The position numbers and the translations under genes are program-made. This document shows, piece after piece, positions 26,256 to 34,451 of a stretch of 64,000 nucleotides of DNA. Each line of letters starts with the position of its first letter. The first letter of the stretch is position 1. The notes beneath the pieces were generated by a model. That model made no database searches. It saw only the letters and a list, made by a program, of their open reading frames with translations, and was not told the DNA's origin. The stretch spans positions 1 to 64,000 of the forward strand of contig NZ_JAYVPL010000073.1 in assembly GCF_043757465.1 (NCBI RefSeq), written 5' to 3'. The DNA is from Armatimonas sp043757465. GTDB taxonomy: Bacteria; Armatimonadota; Armatimonadia; Armatimonadales; Armatimonadaceae.

Positions 26256-27392
26256 ATGGCGATTATGACCGGGCTTTCCGGCAATGAGATGTTCTGCCTG
26301 CACCTGAAGGGCTTCGCGCCCGGCGAGCTGGTGATTGGCAATAGTGTGTACTCAATGGGTTTTGTCGGCTCCGTAGGAGCGGGCTTGAAGACAATGATGG
26401 GTGGTGAGATCGAACAGGTCACCAAGATCATCCATGAGGGGCGACAGAGCGCACTGTCGCGTATGGTAAAAGAGGCAGAGCACCACGGCGGAATCGGCAT
26501 CACCGGAGTCTCCAGCGAGCTGATCTGGCAGGCCGGCAATGTAGAGTTTCTCTCGATTGGCTCGTGCATCCACCACGAGGGCAATAAGTCTGAGAAGCTG
26601 GCGTTCTCAACCTCCGCCGACGGCCAGGAGCTCTACTGCCAGCTCGACTGCGGTTTCATGCCGGTGAAGTTCGTCTTCGGCAATGTCGCCTACTCCATTG
26701 GGGTGGGCGGTGGGATCATGGGTGGCCTGCGCTCACTCTCGCGTGGCGAGGTCAAGGAGTTCTCCGATGTCTTCAATGAGACGCGGCACAGGGCGCTCTG
26801 GCGTATCACCGAGGAGGCGCGGGAAGTGGGGGCCAACGCCGTTCTCGGTATCCAGACCTCCATTCTGCCGCTCAATGGGATGCAGGAGATGGTGATGGTA
26901 GGCACCGCCTCGCGCCACGCCGACCTGGATCCGCGCCACTTCGAGAGCCCTATTACCAGTGATCTGACCAACGAGGAGCTCTGGAATATCTGGTACATGG
27001 GCTACCAGCCGATTCAGCTTGTGCTGGGTGTCTCAGTCTACTCGCTGGGCTTTGTGGGCAGCTTCACCGCCGCGTTTAAGTCGTTCGTGCGTGGCGAGAT
27101 CCCCGAGCTGAGCTCCCTGATCTACGAGGCCCGTGAGAATGCCATTCGCCGCATCCGCGCCGATGCGGAGCTGGTTGGAGCCGACGACGTGGTGGGAATC
27201 AAGACCTATGTCTATAACCTTGGCAGCGGCCTGATCGAGTTCATGGCCATTGGCACTGCGGTCAAGAAAGTAGCGGGTACCAAACCCCTCACCAACGCGC
27301 TCCCACCCCAAGCGGTGATTAAAGACAAGGACACGTTCTACAACGCCGCAGAGAAAACTCTGGGGGCGAATCTGAACGAGAGCAAAAGATAA
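26256..27392 (+). CDS. Three tandem YbjQ/UPF0145-type domains
   Basis: About 378 residues from MAIMTGLSGNEMFC, with AGAGGA upstream as ribosome site. Three copies of a roughly 115-residue unit follow one another: GNSVYSMGFVGSVGAGLKTM, GNVAYSIGVGGGIMGGLRSL and GVSVYSLGFVGSFTAAFKSF each open the second half of a unit, and each unit ends near A-V-L-G-I or G-V and a VGTA-like strand. Single-domain YbjQ/UPF0145 proteins form pentameric rings, and the family is annotated as putative heavy-metal binding. Three joined copies would give a pseudo-oligomer. Role unknown. Confidence 0.7.
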   Translation: MAIMTGLSGNEMFCLHLKGFAPGELVIGNSVYSMGFVGSVGAGLKTMMGGEIEQVTKIIHEGRQSALSRMVKEAEHHGGIGITGVSSELIWQAGNVEFLSIGSCIHHEGNKSEKLAFSTSADGQELYCQLDCGFMPVKFVFGNVAYSIGVGGGIMGGLRSLSRGEVKEFSDVFNETRHRALWRITEEAREVGANAVLGIQTSILPLNGMQEMVMVGTASRHADLDPRHFESPITSDLTNEELWNIWYMGYQPIQLVLGVSVYSLGFVGSFTAAFKSFVRGEIPELSSLIYEARENAIRRIRADAELVGADDVVGIKTYVYNLGSGLIEFMAIGTAVKKVAGTKPLTNALPPQAVIKDKDTFYNAAEKTLGANLNESKR

Positions 27393-27415
27393 CCTCCGTT
27401 GCCCCACACGTTTTA

Positions 27416-27596
27416 ATTGCCTCTCCCCGCGCTTTAGCGCGCGACCCTCTCCGGCTTCGCGAAGAGGGTACGAACGTTGCACTTGCTTCTCGTCACCATG
27501 CTTTCCCCCTTCGCAGTGAGGAACGAATGATCAGCCGGAGGGGGTCACGAGCAGTGCGAGTGGGGGGAGGCTCTTACGGCGGGGGTTAGGGGGTCG
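27416..27596. repeat. Cluster of GC-rich repeat pieces
   Basis: The gap after the YbjQ gene is made of repeat fragments: GCGCTTTAGCGCGC, GGCTTCGCGAAGAGGG, a CCGGAGGGGGTCACG piece and a final GGCGGGGGTTAGGGGG half-core at about 27578-27593. No coding signal is seen. The last piece supplies the stop codon of the next minus-strand gene. Confidence 0.6.
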
Positions 27597-28281
27597 GAGC
27601 AGGCTCCCCTGCCACGCGGCGCTGACCGCTGGTGTTGCGTGGGTTCAGACCGATCTTGGCAAGCTCGGCGGTCTTGTCTAAATCATCGCTGGCGGAGCCA
27701 TAGAAGAGGCGGACACGAGCATTGACTAGGATCAGCAAGCGAAGGGCTTCGTTGCGGGCTTTGGTGGCTTGCTGACGTGTCCCTACCTTTGACCCGGCTC
27801 CGCTGGTATCCAAAATATCTAAGCTGACCTGGATACGGGAGAGAAGCTCGGCAGGGTAACGGGCTGCAAGGGGTTCGATCTCTGGTGTGGCCGCGAGTGC
27901 CTTTCGTGCAAGGGCAAGCACCCGATCAAGTCCTTGGAGGCTACCGATGTTCCCCGATGTCCAGCCATAGGCAGCAAAGGCGGCACTTCGTTCGGCAGGG
28001 GTGATGGAGTAGCTCGGCAGAGCTTTAATGTGGTTGTAGCCATCGCGGAGCAAGTTCGCCAGGATCGGAAGCGTCTCTTTTAATTTCTCAGAGTCTCTCA
28101 GCCGGTTCCCTGTTGCTCCTTGCTGTTGGTTTTCTAAGTTAATCAGTGACGTAAGCCGTTGATCTAGTTCGTGGCGCAGTGTTGGTAATAAGCGAAACGA
28201 ATCATTGGAGTTACGTCCATTATCTACAGTCTGAATTAAGCGTGCCGTTTGAATAGCGGCATCGGAGTCTCGTCGGGCCAT
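27586..28281 (-). CDS. Unknown helical protein downstream of type III restriction genes
   Basis: 231 residues, predicted mostly alpha-helical, with no recognised motif. It begins MARRDSDAAIQTARLIQTVD and has helices such as LDRVLALARKALAATPEIEP and ARNEALRLLILVNARVRLF. Its last residues (PAPTP) and stop are encoded by a GC-rich repeat, so the native C-terminus may have been replaced. It starts 18 bp after the Res stop on the same strand and is likely co-transcribed with the restriction-modification genes. An accessory or defence role is only inferred from position. Confidence 0.55.
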   Translation of the reverse strand: MARRDSDAAIQTARLIQTVDNGRNSNDSFRLLPTLRHELDQRLTSLINLENQQQGATGNRLRDSEKLKETLPILANLLRDGYNHIKALPSYSITPAERSAAFAAYGWTSGNIGSLQGLDRVLALARKALAATPEIEPLAARYPAELLSRIQVSLDILDTSGAGSKVGTRQQATKARNEALRLLILVNARVRLFYGSASDDLDKTAELAKIGLNPRNTSGQRRVAGEPAPTP

Positions 28282-28299
28282 CTTGTTATTCCTTTTTGT

Positions 28300-30696
28300 T
28301 TAACGACGTAGCTGGGCAGTGACTTGCTGAATTAAGTCTGTTTGATTCGCATAGATAAACAGACACTCTCCCTTGCTACTCTCGGCCCAGAGTTTTCCCA
28401 CTCGCTCTTTATCCCGCTCTTCTGGGTTATCAATTAAGTGGGCACCTTTGTATTCTATCACCAGTGTTTTACCATTATCTAGTGCAGCGATAAAGTCGGG
28501 GTAGAACTTGTAGCCGTTGGGGAGTGGTAACCAGAAAGACGTGCGCTCTCGTTGGGGGATATTACGCACCCAAAACTTCACTTTTGCTTCGTCGCTCTCC
28601 AAAAATCTTGCACACGGCACTTCTTCGCTATTCATCAGCTCTATCTCGGGGTAGTAATGCTTGCGAAACTCACTGATATTAGGGTGTGGCTTGTTCACCG
28701 GGTAGGCATCGGGGTCAAACGTGAAGACACGCTCGGCGCTCACTTGTAAGTTTGTTTGTGGTGTATCAAAGAGCATTACCTGCGCTTGCTCTCGCATGGC
28801 ACTTTCAATATGCTCCGCGATTTTGTGCTCTATCGCGGCACGCAAGCGCATCCGCTGCCCTGCCAGAGTTTCCAGAGTGAGGCCGCGTGTCTGTACCAGG
28901 TACTCCAGAACTTTCTGGCAGAAGAAAACTTTCTGTGTCTGTGGGATGCGGTGCTCTTTGATATGCCGATCTAGCCAGACTGCGAGCGAGTAGGTTGTCT
29001 CTTGGCCAACTATAAAACCCTCAAAGCTGTACTGTGCCATGCGCTCGGCAAGTTTTTGAATGTCTAGCTGTCCGCGCTCAGTAATATCAAGCTCCGCTGT
29101 GATTCCACGGGGTGGCTCTGGCTCAAACTCGGTCTGTGAGAGGGTGGCAGTACACTCGGAGAGCTTCCAGGCACTAGAGAGAAACTGCTCAGGCTCCAGC
29201 GGCTCTGCCTTACCCTCTGCAAAGAGTGTGAGCTGAGGCACCGAGAAACGCTCGCCACGCTGGGCGGGGGCTTGTTTTCTCTCGAAAAGCTCGCGCATTG
29301 CATCATTGCTGGGTAAGTTGAGCTTCGTCTGGAGTATCTGCCTTACTTCGCCTAACGTAAAGCCACTCTCAACCAGCGCGTCTTCTAGCTGCTTTACACA
29401 GCGGGCAAACTCTCCAGTGACATAGATATAGGCTTTATTTAAGCTGGCCTTTGCTTGCTTCTTTGCCCCCGGCATTCGCAACACCCGACCCAGTAGCTGC
29501 TCCACAGCGGTAGCGGACTTGCTGTCGCGCACTGAGCAAAGCACATAGGCAAAGGGACAGTCCCAGCCTTCCTTGAGCTTATCCACGGTGATAATCACCC
29601 GAATGGAGCAAGTGGGCGACGAAATATCCACGCTTTCCAAGTCCGCCCGGTTTTTGTACTCCACGGCGACCCACTCTTTAGGCACGCCTGATTTCTCGGT
29701 GAGGTAGGTCTCTAAAAACTCAACGGTCAGTGGTTCGTTGCTCTTTTGCGCCTGAAGCAGAAGAATAGGCCGCAGGTACTGCCCTCCCGCTCTTTCCTGT
29801 GCAAGTGCTTCGGCCTCTAGCTCCGCGCGCTTTAGCAAAGCATCACGCAGCGACTCCTCCCAGTGCGGCGACTCTTGCATGAAAAGAGGCAGCTTAATCA
29901 TAGAGTCGCTTTTGAGCTCATACGCACTGGTGCGGTGCAGAACATTAGTATCCCACTTCTGCTTATCAGGAGTCGCGGAAAGCTCTAGGATGACCGCAGG
30001 GGAAAAGCGCCCGAGTGTCTGAAACGAAAGCCCCGTCGAGAACCGATGTGCTTCGTCCACGATGATCACAGGGCGGCTCATTGCCAGCAAGTTTGCCAGA
30101 GAGTATTTGGGTCTACTTGCCCCAGGAAAAGGCTCTAGCTCCGAAAGCTCCTTTGCACTGCGCCCCGAAAAGTGCCCACTGAGTGTACTGTTATCGTCGT
30201 AGACCTTCCGCCCCTCGGTTTCGTCCACACGAAACGCTGCCATTGTCGCCACAATAATCACCGTGCTTGTCGCCACCGTTGCGGGAGAGAGCGAGAGCGC
30301 CTCAGAGGCCGTGAGGACTTCTATCGGCCCATCGGTTGCGGTTTCCAGTGCCTGCCGGTAAGGGTGTTTTCGCGCACGAAGCGCCCGCAGAGTCTGCTCC
30401 ACAATGATATTTGTGGGAGCCAGCCAGAGCACAATTCCCCGGTCTGCCTGCTTCCACTCCTGCAAGAGAGTTCCGACTGCATGACAGGCAACCAGTGTCT
30501 TACCGCCACCCGTGGGAATTCGCAGACAGACATGAGGAATACTCTCAATCCCACTTATGCCTTCCACAAACAAGTATTGTTCCTTTCTAGCCTTAATAAA
30601 CGCCGTGTCTACGTCCCCGAGCCGGTGGCACTCTTTCAAGTAGCTTGCCAGCGCCAACAGTGCCGCGCTCTGGTAGGGTTTCAGGGCTAGGCTCAT
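28300..30696 (-). CDS. res: Type III restriction enzyme, Res subunit
   Basis: 798 residues. Superfamily 2 helicase motor: Walker A PTGGGKT at residues 61-67, DEAH box IIVDEAHRFS near 213, and later QLLGRVLRMPG (motif VI). The C-terminal nuclease domain near residues 735-755 has PDFIAALDNGKTLVIEYKG, a PD-(D/E)xK site. It translocates or switches along DNA using ATP and cuts about 25 bp from unmethylated sites when complexed with Mod. The start overlaps the mod stop by 4 bp (ATGA), giving coupled translation. Full length, with no damage seen. Confidence 0.9.
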   Translation of the reverse strand: MSLALKPYQSAALLALASYLKECHRLGDVDTAFIKARKEQYLFVEGISGIESIPHVCLRIPTGGGKTLVACHAVGTLLQEWKQADRGIVLWLAPTNIIVEQTLRALRARKHPYRQALETATDGPIEVLTASEALSLSPATVATSTVIIVATMAAFRVDETEGRKVYDDNSTLSGHFSGRSAKELSELEPFPGASRPKYSLANLLAMSRPVIIVDEAHRFSTGLSFQTLGRFSPAVILELSATPDKQKWDTNVLHRTSAYELKSDSMIKLPLFMQESPHWEESLRDALLKRAELEAEALAQERAGGQYLRPILLLQAQKSNEPLTVEFLETYLTEKSGVPKEWVAVEYKNRADLESVDISSPTCSIRVIITVDKLKEGWDCPFAYVLCSVRDSKSATAVEQLLGRVLRMPGAKKQAKASLNKAYIYVTGEFARCVKQLEDALVESGFTLGEVRQILQTKLNLPSNDAMRELFERKQAPAQRGERFSVPQLTLFAEGKAEPLEPEQFLSSAWKLSECTATLSQTEFEPEPPRGITAELDITERGQLDIQKLAERMAQYSFEGFIVGQETTYSLAVWLDRHIKEHRIPQTQKVFFCQKVLEYLVQTRGLTLETLAGQRMRLRAAIEHKIAEHIESAMREQAQVMLFDTPQTNLQVSAERVFTFDPDAYPVNKPHPNISEFRKHYYPEIELMNSEEVPCARFLESDEAKVKFWVRNIPQRERTSFWLPLPNGYKFYPDFIAALDNGKTLVIEYKGAHLIDNPEERDKERVGKLWAESSKGECLFIYANQTDLIQQVTAQLRR

Positions 30697-32285
30697 CGTG
30701 TTTTTACCTCGTAGGGCACCTGCTTAAACAAAATCCCCTCGGTCGCCAGTCGCCCCGGTGCAATCAAGCACGCTTCCGCAAACACCACCCGAGGCTGCCC
30801 CTCTCCGTCAGGGTGCGGCGCAAGCGTCTTCAAGCTCTTATTTGTCAGCGCCCCGGTGCCGTCGCCTTTCCAAAGCAGATAGTACGCCGTCCCGTTATGC
30901 ACGCCTAAAAGCCCTGTGCTTTCATCAAGCGCCCCGCTTATCGCCGTTCCTGTCTCTGAGAAGAAAATATGTCGTGCTAGCTCTCCCCAAGAAACCTTCG
31001 GATTGATCGCCCCCGCTGGTTCCAGAAGCGTCTCTCCCAGTGTGCAGAACGTAAACTCCCCACCCAATCCCGGCATATCTCCGTACCCCGAAGCCACCCG
31101 CCGCAGCCGTTCCGCTGTGATGTTGCTCGCAATATGGGAGTCCATCTCCACCAGAATAAACCGCCGGTTGCCTCCATCGTCTTTGTTAAGCCCCAGCACC
31201 GCATGGCCCGCCGTTCCAGAACCTGCAAAAGAATCTAAAACCAAATCATTGTCGGATGAAACTTGCCGTAGTAAATCTTTAATCAATCCAACAGGCTTAG
31301 GAAAAGCAAAAACCTTTTCTCCAAAAATACTGACTTGCTCTTTTGAGCCTTCAACATTTGTAGCACTCGTTAGAATTGTTGAAAACCCTGTAGTATCAGA
31401 TTGCATGTCTGTAATAAAACGTTTCAACCTTGGTCTTCCTGAATCTGATTTAGGCCATAGAATCTTATTTTCAGTGATTAGCATCTGCATTCTATCTTTA
31501 CCAGCAGACCAACCACGCGAAAGATTTGGTTTGTATATCTTTCCTGTTTTTGGATCAATTAAATCATAATGTAGATTCGGTCTTTCTCGTTCATTTGCAA
31601 GACCAGTTAGATTATCACTCATCCATAAGCCACGAGGATCATTGTCTGGATTTGAATATTTCGATAAATCCTTTTCGGAGCCACGAAATTTGAAATTTTT
31701 TGCTTTTCCTTTTCCATAGCAGAGAACATACTCATGATCCGTGGAGATACCAGTTAGGTTTCGAGCGTCAGGCACAGGTCTTCTGCGCCAAATAAAATTT
31801 CCTAGTAGATTAGATGTACCAAATATTTCATTGGCAGCTATTGTTAAATTTGAAATTTCATTGTCGTCGATACTGATAAAAATGACACCATCATCACGTA
31901 GGAATTGCTTGAGCAACTGAAGCCTCGGATACATCATGCACAGCCACTTATCGTGACGGTTCAAATCCTCCGCCTCTTTGCCCACCGTCTTGTGAATCCA
32001 CTCCTTCATCTCAGCAGAGTTCACATTATCATTATAAACCCAGCCCTCATTGCCCGTGTTATACGGCGGATCAATGTAAATACACTTCACCTGCCCCGCG
32101 TAGTACGGCAGCAACGCCTTTAACGCCAGCAGATTGTCCCCCTGCACCAGCAGGTTCCCCTTCTCCGACAGCGACGATGCCCCCTGCGGCAGCGACAGGT
32201 TCGGTTCGGGTTTCAGAAGGCGAAACGGGACGGATTCGTGGTGGTTTTTGACGGCGCTTTTCCCCGTCCAAGTCAGCTCAGGCAT
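30693..32285 (-). CDS. mod: Type III N6-adenine DNA methyltransferase, Mod subunit
   Basis: About 530 residues from MPELTWTGKSAVKNHH. The catalytic IDPPYNTGNEGWVYND (DPPY at residues 72-75) precedes the AdoMet motif LDSFAGSGTAGHAV near 353, the beta-class order used by type III Mod proteins. Between them is the variable target-recognition region (about 130-330), whose DNA (31240-31900) is visibly lower in GC than the flanks, which is usual for exchanged recognition domains. The start is set by TACAAT at 32294-32299 (minus), 8 nt upstream. That box is the outer end of a 92-bp repeat. Confidence 0.9.
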   Translation of the reverse strand: MPELTWTGKSAVKNHHESVPFRLLKPEPNLSLPQGASSLSEKGNLLVQGDNLLALKALLPYYAGQVKCIYIDPPYNTGNEGWVYNDNVNSAEMKEWIHKTVGKEAEDLNRHDKWLCMMYPRLQLLKQFLRDDGVIFISIDDNEISNLTIAANEIFGTSNLLGNFIWRRRPVPDARNLTGISTDHEYVLCYGKGKAKNFKFRGSEKDLSKYSNPDNDPRGLWMSDNLTGLANERERPNLHYDLIDPKTGKIYKPNLSRGWSAGKDRMQMLITENKILWPKSDSGRPRLKRFITDMQSDTTGFSTILTSATNVEGSKEQVSIFGEKVFAFPKPVGLIKDLLRQVSSDNDLVLDSFAGSGTAGHAVLGLNKDDGGNRRFILVEMDSHIASNITAERLRRVASGYGDMPGLGGEFTFCTLGETLLEPAGAINPKVSWGELARHIFFSETGTAISGALDESTGLLGVHNGTAYYLLWKGDGTGALTNKSLKTLAPHPDGEGQPRVVFAEACLIAPGRLATEGILFKQVPYEVKTR

Positions 32286-32293
32286 ACAGCGGT

Positions 32294-32385
32294 ATTGTAC
32301 CCGCCCCCTAACCCCCGTCCGACGGGGGGACAATAAGGAAGAATCTCTTTCCTTGTATTTCCCCCGCCCGGCGGGGGGCAGGGGG
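32294..32385. repeat. 92-bp composite repeat, copy A
   Basis: Differs from copy B (32794-32885) by one base and lies exactly 500 bp from it. Internal order: ATTGTACCCG end (TACAAT on the minus strand), CCCCCTAACCCCCG with a GACGGGGGG partner, an AAGGAA...TTTCCTT hairpin, then CCCCCGCCCGGCGGGGG. It has the look of two back-to-back REP-like hairpins, or a small non-autonomous element. The minus-strand TACAAT probably serves as the -10 of mod. Confidence 0.85.
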
Positions 32386-32393
32386 CAATGACG

Positions 32394-32729
32394 TTACGCG
32401 GCGGCGAACTCACCGCGCAAGCGGACACGGGGCGGATAGAAACCTAGAACAATCTGCGACTTCTCTAGGCCCGCCGCGACAAGCTCGGTGGCAATGCCCT
32501 GCTCTGTGTTGTCCGTGAGAATCCAAATCTTATTGTCGCGAATCTCCAGATGTGCCAGAGTTTGGGATTGATAGCGCTCGCCGGTTGTCTGAACTTGTTG
32601 AAGCAAGTAGCGGTCGTTTTGCGTATCGAGAAATGTCACGACATGAAATCCAATGCCCTGCTTTGCAAGCTCTTCCCAAGACATAAAAACCTGGCGTATA
32701 ACGTCACGTAGATGATTTAAGGAATCCAC
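32394..32729 (-). CDS. xisI: XisI-like protein (fdxN-element excision controlling factor family)
   Basis: 111 residues matching the XisI family: MDSLNHLRDVIRQVF, TFLDTQNDRYLLQQV, TGERYQSQTLAHLEIRDNKI, WILTDNTEQGIATELVAAGL and QIVLGFYPPRVRLRGEFA. In heterocystous cyanobacteria XisH and XisI are needed with XisF for fdxN-element excision, but xisHI pairs are scattered across genomes with no such element and may be accessory, toxin-antitoxin-like or defence modules. Its ATG lies inside the 3' end of a broken xisH. It sits between two 92-bp direct repeats. Confidence 0.85.
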   Translation of the reverse strand: MDSLNHLRDVIRQVFMSWEELAKQGIGFHVVTFLDTQNDRYLLQQVQTTGERYQSQTLAHLEIRDNKIWILTDNTEQGIATELVAAGLEKSQIVLGFYPPRVRLRGEFAAA

Positions 32730-32770
32730 TGTACTATCTTCTCCTCTTCAATTCTATACACACAGACGCG
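32717..32770 (-). pseudogene. xisH: XisH C-terminal remnant
   Basis: The minus-strand frame ending at 32717 finishes VCVYRIEEEKIVQWIP, which corresponds to the conserved XisH ending (a V/I-Y-D-x-x-x-E-V-I-V-Q-W-I pattern). Its stop overlaps the xisI start by 13 bp, the normal xisHI arrangement. Upstream the frame runs into 92-bp repeat copy B (from 32794), and none of the PD-(D/E)xK-like body of XisH is present. The gene was therefore cut, most simply by repeat-mediated deletion. Confidence 0.65.
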
Positions 32771-32793
32771 CCGGAATGGCGAGATAGAGCAGC

Positions 32794-32885
32794 ATTGTAC
32801 CCGCCCCCTAACCCCCGTCCGACGGGGGGACAATAAGGAAGAATCTCTTTCCTTGTATTTCCCCCGCCCGGCGGGGGTCAGGGGG
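32794..32885. repeat. 92-bp composite repeat, copy B
   Basis: Same sequence and orientation as copy A, with one mismatch near the end (GGGGGTCA here, GGGGGGCA there). It abuts the broken xisH on one side and the promoter (TACAAT 32903-32908) of the next plus-strand gene on the other. Direct orientation makes the xisI segment a 500-bp unit that homologous recombination could delete. Confidence 0.85.
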
Positions 32886-32914
32886 TTGGGGAGCTTTGGT
32901 GCTACAATACGCAC

Positions 32915-33526
32915 ATGGCCTATAGTAAATTTACCCTGGAGCTTCTCTCGGAGCGTTTTGGGCTGCGCTATGTACAGGCCGATACCCTCTTTCCCAGTGT
33001 TGCCCCGGTCACTCCCAGCCCACTGCTTCAGGAAACGCTCCACAATAACCTGCCGGTAGTGCTGGCCTTCGGGTCGGAGCGCTCCCGCTCGGAGCTACTG
33101 GTGTCTCCCGTTCTGCTGGAAGTACGGCGGCAGCTCGGGCTACAAGTCAGTCTCTTTCCTGGGGTAGAGTTCAATGTGGATCGCAGCCAGGGACTCGATG
33201 GCTTCTGCGACTACCTCATCAGCGCCTCCGCAATCCAGTTCACGGTTCAAGCGCCGGTGATTGCTCTGGTGGAAGCTAAAAAAGGCGACCTCAGCTCCGG
33301 CCTGGCCCAGTGTCTTGCCGAGATGGTTGCCGCCTTGCGCTTTAACCAACGCCACGATAAAACGGTAGAAACCGTCTACGGCGCTGTCACAAGCGGAACC
33401 GACTGGAAGTTTCTTTCCCTGCACGAAACCACCGCAACCATCGCCTTGCAGGAATATGACATCTCTGAAATCGAGAGTATCTTAGGGATTTTTGTACGCA
33501 TGTTGCGTAAAGAAAGCACATTATGA
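32915..33526 (+). CDS. PD-(D/E)xK-like protein of a family common in cyanobacteria
   Basis: 203 residues. SELLVSPVLLEVRRQLGLQV, LFPGVEFNVDRSQGLDGFCDY, ALVEAKKGDLSSGLAQCLAE and VYGAVTSGTDWKFLSL are the blocks of a widespread uncharacterised family that I recall chiefly from cyanobacteria. The D-x(n)-E-A-K pattern (Asp in GFCDY, EAKK near residue 118) fits a restriction-endonuclease-like fold. TACAAT lies 6 nt upstream of the ATG. Its stop overlaps the start of the aldo/keto reductase (ATGA). With xisI next door it adds to a cyanobacteria-like accessory flavour. Confidence 0.6.
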   Translation: MAYSKFTLELLSERFGLRYVQADTLFPSVAPVTPSPLLQETLHNNLPVVLAFGSERSRSELLVSPVLLEVRRQLGLQVSLFPGVEFNVDRSQGLDGFCDYLISASAIQFTVQAPVIALVEAKKGDLSSGLAQCLAEMVAALRFNQRHDKTVETVYGAVTSGTDWKFLSLHETTATIALQEYDISEIESILGIFVRMLRKESTL

Positions 33527-34425
33527 GCATTCCAACAAACACCTTTGGCCGAACCGGCCTGAATATCACGAAACTTGGCTACGGTGCGATGGAAGTGCGC
33601 GGCACACGCATCTGGGGCGGGCGGGCTGTCACGGAGCAAGAAGCCGATACGATCCTGAACGCCGTCTTGGATTCCGGCATCACGTTCATTGACACCGCCA
33701 ACGACTACGGGCGCTCCGAGGAGTTTATCGGTAAGTTTCTCGCGCACCGGCGCAGCGAGTTTGTTCTGGCGACCAAGTGCGGCTGCACCGTGGTTCACAA
33801 AGACGAGCACACCGACGAGACGCCCCATGTCTGGACGCGGGAGAATCTCTTTCGTGGCCTGCATGAGAGCTTAGAGCGCATGAAGACGGACTACATAGAC
33901 ATCATGCAGCTCCACAACCCCAGTGTCGAGCAGACTGAATCGGGGGAGTTGGTTGCCGCACTTGCCGAGATGAAGTCGCAGGGAAAAGTGCGCTGGGTGG
34001 GAATTAGCTCAACCCACCCCCATATCGAGACCTACATCGCCTCTGGCGTCTTTGATGTCTTCCAGATTCCCTACTCGGCGCTGGAGCGTGTCCACGAGGA
34101 GGCCATCCAGGCGGCTGCAGATTCTGGCGCGGGCGTGATTATCCGTGGCGGCGTCGCACGTGGCGAGCCCGGTGCGGGTCTGGGCAACACGGATCGCTGG
34201 ACGGTATGGGAGAAAGCCAACCTCGACGAGCTGTTAGACGAGGGCGAGACGCGCACCCAGTGGCTCCTGCGCTTCACCAATACGCACCCCGGCATGCACA
34301 CCAATATTGTTGGCACCAAGAACCCGGCCCACCTCGCCGACAACGTGCTCGCCGCGTCCCGAGGCCCGCTCACCCCCGAGGTCTACACCGAGGCCAAGCG
34401 TCGCCTTACCGAGGCCGCAGGCTAG
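33523..34425 (+). CDS. Aldo/keto reductase
   Basis: 300 residues, TIM barrel. The catalytic tetrad can be placed: Asp and Tyr in FIDTANDYGRSEEFIG, Lys in VLATKCGC, and His in DIMQLHNPS. NADPH would bind at the C-terminal end (IVGTKNPAHLADNVLAA). The family reduces aldehydes, ketones or sugars in the cytoplasm; the substrate is unknown. It starts inside the stop of the preceding nuclease-like gene, so it is translated from the same message. Confidence 0.88.
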   Translation: MSIPTNTFGRTGLNITKLGYGAMEVRGTRIWGGRAVTEQEADTILNAVLDSGITFIDTANDYGRSEEFIGKFLAHRRSEFVLATKCGCTVVHKDEHTDETPHVWTRENLFRGLHESLERMKTDYIDIMQLHNPSVEQTESGELVAALAEMKSQGKVRWVGISSTHPHIETYIASGVFDVFQIPYSALERVHEEAIQAAADSGAGVIIRGGVARGEPGAGLGNTDRWTVWEKANLDELLDEGETRTQWLLRFTNTHPGMHTNIVGTKNPAHLADNVLAASRGPLTPEVYTEAKRRLTEAAG

Positions 34426-34451
34426 CGCCAGCGCAGTTGACCTGCCAACAG

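Noticed and set aside
32717..33043. 108-codon minus-strand frame spanning the second 92-bp repeat
   Set aside because: Most of it is repeat DNA and the antisense of the promoter and start of the next gene. Only its last 16 or so codons carry an XisH signal, reported as a remnant.
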